Below are positions 28,196-37,404 of a stretch of DNA of 64,000 nucleotides, piece after piece. The translations under genes were made by a program, and so were the position numbers. Each line of letters opens with the position of its first letter. Within the stretch, counting starts at the first letter, position 1. The DNA is taken from assembly GCF_030209375.1 (NCBI RefSeq), contig NZ_JARVSC010000002.1:62001-126000 (forward strand), given 5' to 3'. This DNA comes from Plantibacter sp. ME-Dv--P-122b (GTDB taxonomy: Bacteria; Actinomycetota; Actinomycetes; Actinomycetales; Microbacteriaceae). The notes below the pieces were generated by a model. It saw only the letters and a list, made by a program, of their open reading frames with translations. It made no database searches and was not told the DNA's origin.

Positions 28196-29251
28196 GTGGC
28201 TGCACCACGTTCCGCCGGTCGCGGCAAGGCCAAGACGGCGGCCAAAGCCTCGGCGGCGATCCCGCAGCTCGGCTGGTCGGAGATCCGCCCGGCGCCGATC
28301 GTGTTGGTGTCCGGCACGGAGTCCTTCCTCGCCGACCGGGCGATCCGCCGGCTGCGCGACTTCCTCGTCTCCGAAGACCCCTCGCTCGAGGTCAACGACG
28401 TCGCCGCCGACAGCTACGCCCCGGGGGAGCTGCTCACGGTCGCGAGCCCGTCGCTCTTCGGCGAGCCCCGGCTCGTCCGCGTCAGCCAGGTCGAGAAGTG
28501 TTCCGACCAGTTCCTCACCGAAGCCATCCGGTATCTCGAAGCACCGCCGGAGGGCGCTTACCTCGTCCTCCGCCACAACGGAGGCGTGCGAGGGAAGAAG
28601 CTGCTCGACGCCATCCGCGCGGGCACCGGTGGCGGTGTCGAGATCGTCTGCACCGAACTCAAGCGAGACAGCGACAAGGCCGACTTCGCAGCGGCGGAGT
28701 TCAAGACGGCGGGTCGTCGCATCACGCCTCAGGCGCTCCGCGCACTCGTCGGCGCCTTCTCCGACGACCTCGCCGAGCTCGCGGCCGCGTGCAGCCAGCT
28801 CATGGCCGACGCGTCTGAGGAGATCACCGAGCAGACGGTCAACAAGTACTACGGCGGTCGACTCGAGACGAGCGCGTTCGACGTCGCCGACGCCGCGATC
28901 GCCGGGCGTCACGGGGAAGCGCTGCTCGCCCTGCGGCAGGCGCTCGACTCGGGCGCCGACCCGGTCCCGATCGTCGCCGCGTTCGCGATGAAGATCCGCA
29001 CGATGGCCAAGGTGTCGTCGGCTCGCGGCGGGTCCGGGCAGATCGCCCAGCAGTTCGGCCTCGCGCCGTGGCAGGTCGACCGCGCCCGTCGTGACCTGTC
29101 CGGCTGGACGGACGCCGGCATCGGCCGCGTGGTGCAGATGCTCGCCGAGACCGACGCCGGCGTGAAGGGCGCGAGCCGCGACCCGGTGTTCGCGCTCGAG
29201 CGGCTCGTCGGTGTGATCGCGGCACGCGGGGTCGATCTCTCGGAGCGGTAG
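28196..29251 (+). CDS. holA: DNA polymerase III delta subunit
   Basis: 351 residues of the HolA clamp-loader family. The N-terminal ATPase-like domain begins with VLVSGTESFLADRAIRRLRDF, and a C-terminal collar domain carries the helical repeat around DPVPIVAAFAMKIRTM. It opens the beta clamp within the clamp loader. GTG 28196 is chosen because GAGAGGAG precedes it; TAGACT (28168-28173) is a likely -10 box. An upstream basic Ala/Lys-rich stretch (AAPRSAGRGKAKTAAKA) is part of the protein's N-terminus. Confidence 0.92.
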   Translation: MAAPRSAGRGKAKTAAKASAAIPQLGWSEIRPAPIVLVSGTESFLADRAIRRLRDFLVSEDPSLEVNDVAADSYAPGELLTVASPSLFGEPRLVRVSQVEKCSDQFLTEAIRYLEAPPEGAYLVLRHNGGVRGKKLLDAIRAGTGGGVEIVCTELKRDSDKADFAAAEFKTAGRRITPQALRALVGAFSDDLAELAAACSQLMADASEEITEQTVNKYYGGRLETSAFDVADAAIAGRHGEALLALRQALDSGADPVPIVAAFAMKIRTMAKVSSARGGSGQIAQQFGLAPWQVDRARRDLSGWTDAGIGRVVQMLAETDAGVKGASRDPVFALERLVGVIAARGVDLSER

Positions 29252-29316
29252 CCCGCCGAGCTGGCCGCGGGGCGGGCGGCCCTTCGACAAGATCAGGAAC
29301 CGAGCGGGCAACGCGA

Positions 29317-29351
29317 AAGGCCCCGCACGTTCCGAAGAACGCCGGGGCCTT
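29317..29351. terminator. Bidirectional terminator holA / rpsT
   Basis: AAGGCCCCG (29317-29325) pairs with CGGGGCCTT (29343-29351). An inner CGTTC/GAACG stem closes on a CGAA loop. The structure is between convergent genes. Confidence 0.9.
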
Positions 29352-29365
29352 GCAGCTGGTGTCGC

Positions 29366-29626
29366 TTAGAGCGCGTTGACCTGCTTGGCGATGGCCGACT
29401 TGCGGTTCGCTGCCTGGTTCTCGTGGATGACGCCCTTGCTCACGGCCTTGTCGAGCTTCTTCGAGGCGAGCTTGAGTGCGGTCTCAGCCTGAGCCTTGTC
29501 GCCGGCGACGACGGCCTCACGGGTTGCGCGGATGGCGGTCTTCAGCTGGCTCTTGACGGCCTTGTTGCGCTCGTTGGCCTTCTTGTTGGTGCCGATGCGC
29601 TTGATCTGCGACTTGATGTTTGCCAC
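29366..29626 (-). CDS. rpsT: 30S ribosomal protein S20
   Basis: 86-residue basic protein beginning [20 protein letters not shown], the typical bS20 start, with helical repeats [19 protein letters not shown]. It binds 16S rRNA helices at the 5' domain and helix 44. The start codon is GTG 29626 with only a weak Shine-Dalgarno (GAAAG). Transcription probably begins near 29730, which leaves a leader of about 100 bases. Confidence 0.97.
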   Translation of the reverse strand: MANIKSQIKRIGTNKKANERNKAVKSQLKTAIRATREAVVAGDKAQAETALKLASKKLDKAVSKGVIHENQAANRKSAIAKQVNAL

Positions 29627-29703
29627 GTTGGGTCAACTTTCGGTTCGAGGAAATGATGTTCGGTGCCGTCGGACGGAAGAGGGCGTCTTCAAGCGAGTTC
29701 TCG

Positions 29704-29765
29704 TGTGGTCTCAACTCACACGCAAGCCAACAGGCAACATTACCAGTCGGGCTGAGTTCTGGCAA
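29704..29765 (-). promoter_or_regulatory. rpsT promoter and leader hairpin
   Basis: On the minus strand TTGCCA (29765-29760), a 17-base spacer and TAATGT (29742-29737) form a near-consensus promoter. The leader folds GTGTG with CACAC (29722-29704). The roughly 100-base leader with a weak start region could be a site of S20 autogenous control, as known in E. coli, but no S20-like RNA mimic was identified. Confidence 0.55.
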
Positions 29766-29845
29766 TCCAGGGTACCGCAGCGCGGGTGCTCCCCGCCGTG
29801 GGACAATGAGGGTTGCCCGATTCCACCCCTGACCCCGAGGAACGC

Positions 29846-31696
29846 GTGAGCCCCCAAGCAGTGAAGGCCCTCGAGCCGGCATCGACCGACCCGGCGTTCA
29901 TCCGGAACTTCTGCATCATCGCCCACATCGACCACGGCAAGTCGACTCTGGCGGACCGCATGCTGCAGATCACCGGCGTCGTCTCGGACCGCGACATGCG
30001 GGCGCAGTACCTCGACCGCATGGACATCGAGCGGGAGCGCGGCATCACCATCAAGAGCCAGGCCGTGCGTATGCCGTGGTCGCTCAACGGCGAGACCTTC
30101 GCGCTCAACATGATCGACACCCCCGGGCACGTCGACTTCACCTACGAGGTCTCGCGGTCGCTCGCCGCGTGCGAGGGCGCGATCCTCCTCGTCGACGCCG
30201 CGCAGGGTATCGAGGCGCAGACGCTCGCGAACCTCTACCTCGCCCTCGAGAACGACCTCGAGATCATCCCGGTGCTCAACAAGATCGACCTCCCGGCGGC
30301 CGACCCCGACAAATACGCGAAGGAGCTCGCGAGCCTCATCGGCGGCAAGCCCGAAGACGTCCTGCGGGTGTCCGGCAAGACCGGTATGGGCGTCGAGGAC
30401 CTCCTCGACCGCGTCGTCGGGCGCATCCCGAACCCCGTGGGCGACCCGGACGCACCCACGCGCGCCATGATCTTCGACTCCGTCTACGACACCTACCGTG
30501 GCGTCGTCACCTACGTCCGCATGATCGACGGCCAGCTGAGTCCGCGGGAGCGCATCCAGATGATGTCGACGCGCGCGGTGCACGACCTCCTCGAGATCGG
30601 TGTCAGCTCGCCGGAACCGACGCCCACGAAGGGCCTCGGCGTCGGTGAGGTGGGTTACCTCATCACCGGCGTGAAAGACGTCAGGCAGTCGAAGGTCGGC
30701 GACACCGTCACGACCGCGGTGAAGCCGGCGACCGACGCCCTCCCGGGCTACACCGACCCGAAGCCGATGGTCTTCTCCGGTCTGTACCCCATCGACGGCA
30801 GCGACTACCCGATCCTCCGCGACGCGCTCGACAAGCTGAAGCTCTCCGACGCCTCGCTCAACTACGAGCCCGAGACCTCCGTCGCCCTCGGCTTCGGGTT
30901 CCGCGTCGGCTTCCTCGGCCTCCTGCACCTCGAGATCGTGACCGAGCGGTTGCAGCGCGAGTTCGACCTCGACCTCATCGCCACCGCGCCGTCGGTCACC
31001 TACGAGGTGAAGACGGAGGACAAGCAGGTCGTCACCGTCACGAACCCGAGCGAGTTCCCCTCCGGCAAGATCCTCGAGGTGTCGGAGCCGATGGTCAAGG
31101 TGGGCATCCTCGCCCCCAAGGACTACGTCGGCACCATCATGGAGCTCTGCCAGAGCCGTCGAGGTGCGCTGCTCGGTATGGAGTACCTCGGCGAGGACCG
31201 CGTCGAGCTGCGGTACACGATGCCGCTCGGTGAGATCGTGTTCGACTTCTTCGACCACCTGAAGAGCCGCACGCAGGGGTACGCGTCGCTCGACTACGAG
31301 CCCTCCGGCCAGCAGGCCGCCGATCTCGTGAAGGTCGACATCCTGCTGCAGGGCGACCAGGTCGACGCGTTCAGCGCCATCGTCCACCGCGAGAAGGCGT
31401 ACGCCTACGGTGTGCTCATGACCGAGCGCCTGAAGAAGCTCATCCCGCGCCAGCAGTTCGAGGTGCCGATCCAGGCCGCCATCGGTGCGCGGATCATCGC
31501 CCGCGAGTCGGTCCGTGCCATGCGCAAGGACGTCCTGGCCAAGTGCTACGGCGGTGACATCACCCGCAAGCGCAAACTCCTCGAGAAGCAGAAGGAGGGC
31601 AAGAAGCGGATGAAGATGGTCGGCAAGGTCGAGGTGCCTCAGGAGGCGTTCATCGCAGCGCTCTCCGGGGACGTGGAGACGAAGGACAAGAAGTGA
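29846..31696 (+). CDS. lepA: Elongation factor 4 (LepA)
   Basis: 616-residue translational GTPase that acts on stalled or mistranslocated ribosomes and in 30S assembly. G1 [10 protein letters not shown]2 region [12 protein letters not shown]3 DTPGHVDF and G4 NKID are intact. The LepA-specific C-terminal domain ends with [20 protein letters not shown] 29846 gives [12 protein letters not shown] and has GAGGAA upstream. An alternative TTG at 29813 sits five bases after GACAAT (29802-29807) and would be leaderless. Its stop overlaps the start of the next gene. Confidence 0.95.
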   Translation: MSPQAVKALEPASTDPAFIRNFCIIAHIDHGKSTLADRMLQITGVVSDRDMRAQYLDRMDIERERGITIKSQAVRMPWSLNGETFALNMIDTPGHVDFTYEVSRSLAACEGAILLVDAAQGIEAQTLANLYLALENDLEIIPVLNKIDLPAADPDKYAKELASLIGGKPEDVLRVSGKTGMGVEDLLDRVVGRIPNPVGDPDAPTRAMIFDSVYDTYRGVVTYVRMIDGQLSPRERIQMMSTRAVHDLLEIGVSSPEPTPTKGLGVGEVGYLITGVKDVRQSKVGDTVTTAVKPATDALPGYTDPKPMVFSGLYPIDGSDYPILRDALDKLKLSDASLNYEPETSVALGFGFRVGFLGLLHLEIVTERLQREFDLDLIATAPSVTYEVKTEDKQVVTVTNPSEFPSGKILEVSEPMVKVGILAPKDYVGTIMELCQSRRGALLGMEYLGEDRVELRYTMPLGEIVFDFFDHLKSRTQGYASLDYEPSGQQAADLVKVDILLQGDQVDAFSAIVHREKAYAYGVLMTERLKKLIPRQQFEVPIQAAIGARIIARESVRAMRKDVLAKCYGGDITRKRKLLEKQKEGKKRMKMVGKVEVPQEAFIAALSGDVETKDKK

Positions 31697-32337
31697 ACGC
31701 ACGACGCAGTTCGTTCGAGGACGAAGCGGTCGACTACGCGGCCGTCGGCGCCACCCAGCGGACCGACCTCATGCAGTACCCGCCGGAGGGCTACGTGCCG
31801 TCGGAGGACGCGTTCCGCCTCGGGAGCGGTGAGGAGCGGTTCGCCCTCGCGAGCAGCGCCCTCCTCACCTGGGGACTGCACCGCTCGAGCGGCGTGGAGA
31901 TCTCCGAGGTGCACCCCGGCACGGGCGTGCAGTACGGCGGCATCGCCTTCGCCGAGGACGGTACGCCGCTGGAACCCATCGAGACGCACGAGGAGCAGCG
32001 CTTCGCCGAGGACGGCACGCCGTTCATCACGCCGGGCACGACGGTCGTCTTCGCCGGAACCGTCGGCGGGGAACCGCTCGTCGGGCCGCATCGCGTCATC
32101 TCCGTCACCGAGGAGCCGGGTCACGTGAGCCTGGCCATCGGCACGATGGAGGGCGATCCGGAGAGCGGTGAGCAGTCCTTCACGATCGAGCGGCGCGAGG
32201 ACGACTCCGTCTGGATCGTCGTGCGCTCGTTCTTCCGCCCGACGAAGGGTGCCGCGAAGCTCGTCGGCTCCAAGCGCCGACGCAAGACCATGAACGACGC
32301 CTATCTCCGCGCACTCCTGCCGTCGCGCGGCGTCTGA
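31693..32337 (+). CDS. DUF1990-family protein
   Basis: 214 residues. The C-terminal two thirds match the DUF1990 pattern: [20 protein letters not shown], then [20 protein letters not shown] and [20 protein letters not shown]. Function unknown; the fold is thought to resemble a ligand-binding beta barrel. It overlaps the lepA stop (GTGA), so it is translationally coupled, and it precedes hemW by 10 bases, making lepA-DUF1990-hemW one unit. Confidence 0.8.
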   Translation: MNARRSSFEDEAVDYAAVGATQRTDLMQYPPEGYVPSEDAFRLGSGEERFALASSALLTWGLHRSSGVEISEVHPGTGVQYGGIAFAEDGTPLEPIETHEEQRFAEDGTPFITPGTTVVFAGTVGGEPLVGPHRVISVTEEPGHVSLAIGTMEGDPESGEQSFTIERREDDSVWIVVRSFFRPTKGAAKLVGSKRRRKTMNDAYLRALLPSRGV

Positions 32338-32347
32338 GCCACGGACC

Positions 32348-33574
32348 GTGCCGAGCGCCCTCCCACTCGCCGATCCGGCCCCGTCCGACGGACTCCTCCC
32401 GGAGACGGCGGCGGTCGGTGCGCTCGAGCGCGCCTTCGGGGTCTACCTGCACGTGCCGTTCTGCCGGGTCAGATGCGGCTACTGCGACTTCAACACCTAC
32501 ACGGCGACCGAGCTCCGCGGCGCGAAGCAGTCGGACTACGCCGACGAGGCGGTCGCAGAGCTCCGCTTCGGCAGGTCCGTCCTGGCGTCGTCGACCGTCC
32601 CCGACCGGCCGGTCTCGACCGTGTTCTTCGGTGGCGGGACGCCGACCCTCCTGCCCGCTGACGACCTGGTCCGGATGCTCCGTGGCGTGACGGACAACTT
32701 CGACCTCGCGCCCGGCGCCGAAGTGACGACCGAGGCGAACCCCGACTCCGTCGACGCCGCCTACCTCCGTACCCTCGCCGAAGCCGGATTCACCCGGGTG
32801 TCGTTCGGGATGCAGTCCGCCGTGCCGAGCGTGCTCGCCACCCTCGAGCGCACGCATGATCCTGATCGGGTGCCGCTCGTCGTGCAATGGGCTCGCGAGG
32901 CCGGCCTCGGGGTCAGCCTCGACCTCATCTACGGGACACCGGGGGAGACCCTGGCCGACTGGCGCGTCTCACTCGAGACGGCGATCGCCTGCGCGCCGGA
33001 CCACGTGTCGGCCTATTCGCTCATCGTCGAACCCGGGACGAAACTCGCGCGCCAGATCCGCTCGGGCGTGGTGGGGACCCCCGACGAAGACCTCCAGGCC
33101 GACATGTACGAGCTCGCCGACGACCTGCTCACCGACGCAGGTTACGGCTGGTACGAGGTCAGCAACTGGGCGACGGACGACACGCACCGCTCCCGGCACA
33201 ACCTCTCCTACTGGACCGGTGAGGACTGGTGGGGTGTCGGCCCGGGCTCGCACAGTCACGTCGGCGGGGTGCGCTGGTGGAACGTCAAGCACCCGGCGGC
33301 GTACGCCCAGCGGATCGCGGCGGGGGAGTCGCCGGCCGCCGGCCGGGAGACCCTGGACGACGAGACGCGGGAACTCGAACGCATCCTGCTGCTCACCCGC
33401 ACGCGGGACGGCATCCCGATCCGGACGCTCGCCCCCGAGGCGCGCACGGCGGTCGCCGGGCTCATCGCCGAGGAACTGGTCGACGCGCGGCAGGCCCTGC
33501 TCGGACGGCTGGAGCTCACGCGCCGCGGGCGGCTCCTCGCCGACGCGGTCGTCCGCCGTCTGGTCGGCGACTGA
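32348..33574 (+). CDS. hemW: HemW, radical SAM haem chaperone
   Basis: 408-residue radical SAM protein with CRVRCGYCDF (CxxxCxxC) for the 4Fe-4S cluster, preceded by VYLHVPF. FFGGGTPTLL, a SAM-binding loop, and DLIYGTPGET are present. The HemW-type C-terminal domain has YEVSNWATDD and GVGPGSHSH. HemW binds haem and is proposed to insert it into haemoproteins; it is not the anaerobic coproporphyrinogen oxidase HemN. GTG 32348 gives MPSALPLADPAPSDGLLP, a usual start in this family of bacteria, though without a clear Shine-Dalgarno. Confidence 0.9.
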   Translation: MPSALPLADPAPSDGLLPETAAVGALERAFGVYLHVPFCRVRCGYCDFNTYTATELRGAKQSDYADEAVAELRFGRSVLASSTVPDRPVSTVFFGGGTPTLLPADDLVRMLRGVTDNFDLAPGAEVTTEANPDSVDAAYLRTLAEAGFTRVSFGMQSAVPSVLATLERTHDPDRVPLVVQWAREAGLGVSLDLIYGTPGETLADWRVSLETAIACAPDHVSAYSLIVEPGTKLARQIRSGVVGTPDEDLQADMYELADDLLTDAGYGWYEVSNWATDDTHRSRHNLSYWTGEDWWGVGPGSHSHVGGVRWWNVKHPAAYAQRIAAGESPAAGRETLDDETRELERILLLTRTRDGIPIRTLAPEARTAVAGLIAEELVDARQALLGRLELTRRGRLLADAVVRRLVGD

Positions 33575-33590
33575 CCCTGCCCGAGGCGCA

Positions 33591-33626
33591 GAACAGCCCC
33601 GCCCGGCGGACCGGACGGGGCTGTTC
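33591..33626. terminator. Bidirectional terminator hemW / DUF4870
   Basis: GAACAGCCCCG (33591-33601) pairs with CGGGGCTGTTC (33616-33626), with CCG/CGG pairing possible inside the loop. It lies between convergent genes. Confidence 0.9.
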
Positions 33627-33643
33627 TCGTGCGACTCGACGGA

Positions 33644-34201
33644 TCAGGCCTTGATGAACTGGATCGTGAGCGGGTAGCTGTACAGCTCGCCCTTGTTCGC
33701 CTTGATCGCGGCGATGATGCTGAACACGATCACGACGACGTAGACGGCGATGATGATGAACAGACCCACGACGACGATCGTCAGGATCGAGCCGACCACG
33801 AGCGCGATCAGCATCGTCAGCTGGAAGTTCAGTGCGGTGAGCGTGTGCGCCTTGATGAACGGGCCGCGGTCCTTGAGAACCAGGTAGCCGATCAGTGGCG
33901 GGATGAACCCGAAGAAGATCCCACCGATGTGGATGAGCGTCGACCAGAGCTTCTCGTCCGACGGGCTCATGGGCTGAGCGGCGGCGTACGGCTGCTGGTA
34001 CTGCGGGGCGCCCGCGGGCGGCGGCGGGTAGGCGCCTGCGCCGGGCGGCGGGGGCGCGTAGCCACCTGCGGGCGGGGGCGGGTAAGCGCCTGCGGGCGGC
34101 TGCTGCGGAGCTGCGGGAGGGGGCGTCGCGCCGTCTCCTGCAGGCGGAACCGACCCGCCCTTCGCTGGGTCGACGGGCGGCTGAGCGTTCGGATCGGACA
34201 T
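33644..34201 (-). CDS. DUF4870 membrane protein with Pro-rich N-terminus
   Basis: 185 residues. The first 75 are a Pro/Ala/Gly/Tyr-rich low-complexity tail (AGAYPPPPAGGYAPPPPGAG and related). The rest is a DUF4870 domain: SDEKLWSTLIHIGGIFFGFI, IGYLVLKDRGPFIKAHTLTA and two long hydrophobic helices. This is the usual layout in Microbacteriaceae. Function unknown. ATG 34201 has GAAAGGTG upstream; in-frame upstream codons are not needed. Confidence 0.88.
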   Translation of the reverse strand: MSDPNAQPPVDPAKGGSVPPAGDGATPPPAAPQQPPAGAYPPPPAGGYAPPPPGAGAYPPPPAGAPQYQQPYAAAQPMSPSDEKLWSTLIHIGGIFFGFIPPLIGYLVLKDRGPFIKAHTLTALNFQLTMLIALVVGSILTIVVVGLFIIIAVYVVVIVFSIIAAIKANKGELYSYPLTIQFIKA

Positions 34202-34244
34202 CTTCGCACCTTTCACGGAGAGTGATATTCAATTGGTCCAGCTG

Positions 34245-34273
34245 AGCGTATCGCACCAGGTGTTGCTCGTCAG
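34245..34273 (-). promoter_or_regulatory. Promoter of the DUF4870 gene
   Basis: On the minus strand CTGACG (34273-34268), a 17-base spacer and TACGCT (34250-34245) form a good -35/-10 pair. Transcription would start near 34238, leaving a short leader. Confidence 0.5.
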
Positions 34274-34345
34274 GGACCCATGCCTGCGGCCAACGGTATT
34301 CCCGCGGCACGGGCCGCGCAAGGGACGGTGGCCCGGAGGCCACGA

Positions 34346-34377
34346 TATGATTGGCAGTCAGGGTCTTCGAGTGCTGA
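34346..34377 (+). promoter_or_regulatory. hrcA promoter with CIRCE operator
   Basis: TTGGCAGTC (34351-34359), nine bases, GAGTGCTGA (34369-34377) matches the CIRCE inverted repeat TTAGCACTC-N9-GAGTGCTAA at 15 of 18 positions with correct spacing. TATGAT (34346-34351) is the likely -10 box, so CIRCE covers the transcription start. HrcA bound here should repress its own operon and release it on heat shock. Confidence 0.88.
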
Positions 34378-34416
34378 TGGTCGGTACTCCGAGGTGGATG
34401 ACGGGAGGAGATCGGG

Positions 34417-35439
34417 ATGGTGTCGGATCGCGGTCTCGAAGTGCTCCGCGTCATCGTGCAGGACTACGTCGCCTCGCGTGAGCCCGTCGGGTCCAAGACG
34501 ATCGTCGACCGCCACTCCTTCGGGGTCTCCGCAGCCACCATCCGGAACGACATGGCCCAGCTCGAGGACGAAGAGCTCATCGCCGCTCCGCACACCTCCT
34601 CCGGACGGGTACCGACCGACAAGGGCTACCGGATGTTCGTCGACCACCTCGCCGACCGCCGTCCACTGAACAACGCCCAACGGACGGCGATCGAGACCTT
34701 CCTCGGTGCGTCCGGCGACCTCGACGAGGTCCTGCACCGCACGGTGCGGCTGCTCTCACAGCTGACGAACCAGGTCGCGCTCGTCCAATACCCGATGTTC
34801 TCCCGGGCCCGTGTCCGGCACCTCGAGTTGGTGAGCGTCACCCCGAACCGTGTGCTCGCGGTGATCATCCTCGACAACGGCCGCGTCGAGCAGCGCCTCA
34901 TCGAGACGGAGAGCCCGGTCGACGACGACCTCATCTCGCGTCTCCGCTCGCTGTGCAACGAGGCGGTCGCGGGCCGTCCGCTGCTCGACGCCCACGACGC
35001 GATCGGTGACGTCCCCGCCGACATCGCCGACCTCGACCGCGCGGCGGCCGTCCGGATCGTCGACGCCGTGCGCGAGCAGCTCTCGGCGCAGCGGCAGGAC
35101 CGCCTCGTCATGGCCGGCGCCGCCAACCTCGCCCGCACGGAAGACGACTTCCCCGGCAGCATCTACCCGGTCCTCGACGCCATCGAGCAGCAGGTGGTGC
35201 TGCTCCGACTCTTCGGTGAGATGGAGTCCGAGCGCGACAGCGTGGTCGCCAGCATCGGGCGGGAGAACGCGTCGTTCGGCCTCGAGACCACGAGCGTCCT
35301 CGCCGGGAACTACCGTTCCTCTGGTGGCGAAATCGCCCGGCTCGGCGTCCTCGGCCCCACGAGAATGGACTACGCGAGCAACATGGCTGCGGTCCGTGCC
35401 GTCGCCAGGTACCTCTCGCGCATCCTCGACGCCGAGTGA
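34417..35439 (+). CDS. hrcA: Heat-inducible transcription repressor HrcA
   Basis: 340 residues. The N-terminal winged helix (about 1-70) has GSKTIVDRHSFGVSAATIRN and PHTSSGRVPTDKGYR. A C-terminal dimerisation/GAF-like domain follows and ends with GPTRMDYASNMAAVRAVARYL. It binds CIRCE and needs GroEL to stay active. ATG 34417 is preceded by GGGAGGAG; MVSDRGLEVLRVIV is the typical start. A CIRCE site lies 40 bases upstream of the start. First gene of an eight-gene chain through era. Confidence 0.95.
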   Translation: MVSDRGLEVLRVIVQDYVASREPVGSKTIVDRHSFGVSAATIRNDMAQLEDEELIAAPHTSSGRVPTDKGYRMFVDHLADRRPLNNAQRTAIETFLGASGDLDEVLHRTVRLLSQLTNQVALVQYPMFSRARVRHLELVSVTPNRVLAVIILDNGRVEQRLIETESPVDDDLISRLRSLCNEAVAGRPLLDAHDAIGDVPADIADLDRAAAVRIVDAVREQLSAQRQDRLVMAGAANLARTEDDFPGSIYPVLDAIEQQVVLLRLFGEMESERDSVVASIGRENASFGLETTSVLAGNYRSSGGEIARLGVLGPTRMDYASNMAAVRAVARYLSRILDAE

Positions 35440-35493
35440 CGCATCCTCGTCGCGTCCCCCAACACCTTCCGCACCTCGAACGAAAGGCCCTCA

Positions 35494-36615
35494 GTGGCTG
35501 ACTACCCCGACCACTACGCAGCACTCGGTGTCGCCAAGGAGGCGACGCCCGAAGAGATCAAGAAGGCGTACCGCCGCCTCGCACGCGAACTGCACCCCGA
35601 CGTGAACCCGGGCTCCGACGCCTCGGAGCGGTTCAAGGAGGTCACGCACGCCTACGACGTGCTGAGCGACCCCAAGCAGCGCCAGCAGTACGACCTCGGT
35701 CCGCAGGCGGGTGGGTTCGGCGGAGGCGACGCCGGGTTCGGCGGCTTCGGTGACATCTTCGACACCTTCTTCGGCGGAGGCGGTCAGCAGCGCGGACCGA
35801 AGTCCCGCCGCGCACGCGGCGAGGACGCCCTGTTGCGTGTCGAGCTCGACCTCGACGAGGTCATCTTCGGCACGCACCGCGACCTCGAGGTCGACACCGC
35901 CGTGCTCTGCAGCACCTGCAACGGCTCCTGCTGCCAGCCCGGCACCTCACCGGTGACCTGCGACATCTGTCACGGCACCGGCTCCATCCAGCGTGCCGTC
36001 CGCTCGCTGCTCGGCAACGTCATGACCTCGGCGCCCTGCGGCACCTGCCGCGGCTACGGCACGATCATCGCGACCCCGTGCGTCACCTGCCAGGGTCAGG
36101 GTCGGCTCCGTGCGCGCCGCACCGTCTCGGTCGACATCCCGGCCGGCGTCGACACCGGTCTGCGTCTGCAGATGCCGGGGAGCGGCGAGGTCGGCCCGGC
36201 CGGCGGCCCGAACGGCGACCTCTACCTCGAGATGAAGGTCAAGCACCACGACGTCTTCAGCCGCGACGGCGACGACCTGTTGTGCACGCTCGAAGTCCCG
36301 ATGACCGACGCCATCCTTGGCCGCCAGGTCACCGTCCACGCGCTCGACGGCGACGTCGAGGTCGAGCTGCGACCGGGCGTGCAGAGCTCGGAGGTCATCA
36401 CGGTCAAGGACCGCGGCGTCACCCGCCTCCGCGGTAACAGCCGGGGCGACCTCAAGATCGGCGTCCAGGTCGTCACCCCGACGAAGCTCGACCACCGTGA
36501 GCGCGAGCTGATCAAGAGCTTCGCCTCGGGACGACGCCAGGGTGCTCCGGCGCTCGCGCAGTTCCAGCAGGGCCTGTTCGCGAAGATCCGCGACCGCTTC
36601 CACGGCGTCGGTTGA
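35494..36615 (+). CDS. dnaJ: Chaperone DnaJ (DnaJ2 type)
   Basis: 373 residues. The J domain (about 4-70) has the HPD triad in ARELHPDVNPG. A Gly/Phe-rich linker is followed by a zinc-finger region with four Cys pairs: CSTC, CDICHGTG, CGTCRGYG and CVTCQGQG. The first unit reads CSTCNGSC rather than CxxCxGxG, a small deviation. C-terminal substrate-binding domains follow. It stimulates DnaK. The gene sits after hrcA, the standard place for the DnaJ2 paralogue of Actinobacteria, and GTG 35494 has GAAAGG upstream. Confidence 0.95.
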   Translation: MADYPDHYAALGVAKEATPEEIKKAYRRLARELHPDVNPGSDASERFKEVTHAYDVLSDPKQRQQYDLGPQAGGFGGGDAGFGGFGDIFDTFFGGGGQQRGPKSRRARGEDALLRVELDLDEVIFGTHRDLEVDTAVLCSTCNGSCCQPGTSPVTCDICHGTGSIQRAVRSLLGNVMTSAPCGTCRGYGTIIATPCVTCQGQGRLRARRTVSVDIPAGVDTGLRLQMPGSGEVGPAGGPNGDLYLEMKVKHHDVFSRDGDDLLCTLEVPMTDAILGRQVTVHALDGDVEVELRPGVQSSEVITVKDRGVTRLRGNSRGDLKIGVQVVTPTKLDHRERELIKSFASGRRQGAPALAQFQQGLFAKIRDRFHGVG

Positions 36616-36616
36616 G

Positions 36617-37354
36617 ATGAGTTCGCTGTACCTCCGCGAGGATCTCGAATCGACCGGTGTCGGCGACTCGGTGACCCTCCGCGGGCCCGAGGCGAAGCAC
36701 GCCGTCGCCGTGAGTCGGCTGCGGGTCGGCGAGACCACCTCGATCGGCAACGGCCGGGGCCTGATCGCGACCGGACCGGTCGTGCGCAGCGAGCCGGGTG
36801 AGTTGGAGATCCGCGTCGAATCGGTCGTGGTCCATCCGGAGAACCGTCCCGGGCTCGTCCTCGTGCAGGCGCTGGCCAAGGGCGATCGCGACGAACTCGC
36901 CATCCAGGCGGCGACCGAGCTGGGTGTCGACCGCATCGTCCCATGGGGTGCCGAGCGCAGCATCTCCAGGTGGCAGGGCGACAAAGCGGCCAAGGGTCGT
37001 GCCCGCTGGCAGCTCATCGTGCGCGAGGCGTCGAAGCAGTCGATCCGTGCGCGGGTCCCCGAGGTGGCCGAGGTCGTCGACACCCGTGGCCTCGCCACCA
37101 TGGTCGCCGGCCGGACCGTCCTCGTGCTCGAACCCAGTGCGGCACTCGCCCTCTCGGAGCTCGACCCGTCGGCACTGCTCGCCGAGGAACTCGTGCTCGT
37201 CGTCGGTCCCGAAGGCGGCATCTCGCCGGCGGAGCGGGAGCGACTCGAAGCGGCCGGCGCGGTCGAGGTCCGGATCGGTTCGGGCGTCCTCCGCACCTCG
37301 ACGGCGGGACCGGCGGCGATCGCCGCGCTCAACGTGCTGCTCGGTCGGTGGTGA
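36617..37354 (+). CDS. rsmE: 16S rRNA m3U1498 methyltransferase RsmE
   Basis: 245 residues of the SPOUT superfamily. A PUA-like N-terminal domain (EAKHAVAVSRLRVGE) is followed by the trefoil-knot methyltransferase domain with LVVGPEGGISPAERE and VLRTSTAGPAAI, which bind SAM. It methylates U1498 of 16S rRNA. ATG 36617 comes one base after the dnaJ stop, and an upstream in-frame extension lies inside dnaJ and is not used. Confidence 0.93.
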   Translation: MSSLYLREDLESTGVGDSVTLRGPEAKHAVAVSRLRVGETTSIGNGRGLIATGPVVRSEPGELEIRVESVVVHPENRPGLVLVQALAKGDRDELAIQAATELGVDRIVPWGAERSISRWQGDKAAKGRARWQLIVREASKQSIRARVPEVAEVVDTRGLATMVAGRTVLVLEPSAALALSELDPSALLAEELVLVVGPEGGISPAERERLEAAGAVEVRIGSGVLRTSTAGPAAIAALNVLLGRW

Positions 37355-37391
37355 CGATCCACCAGCCCGCGCGTGAGGCCGTCACGAACCT

Positions 37392-37397
37392 TAGACT
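37392..37397 (+). promoter_or_regulatory. Possible -10 box for the HIT gene
   Basis: TAGACT, seven bases before the HIT ATG; an internal leaderless promoter is possible, though GGTGG could serve as a weak Shine-Dalgarno. Confidence 0.4.
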
Positions 37398-37404
37398 GGT
37401 GGAC

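Noticed and set aside
32348-33574. Oxygen-independent coproporphyrinogen III oxidase HemN
   Set aside because: CxxxCxxC without the extra fourth Cys of HemN, the shorter length and HemW-type C-terminal motifs favour HemW.
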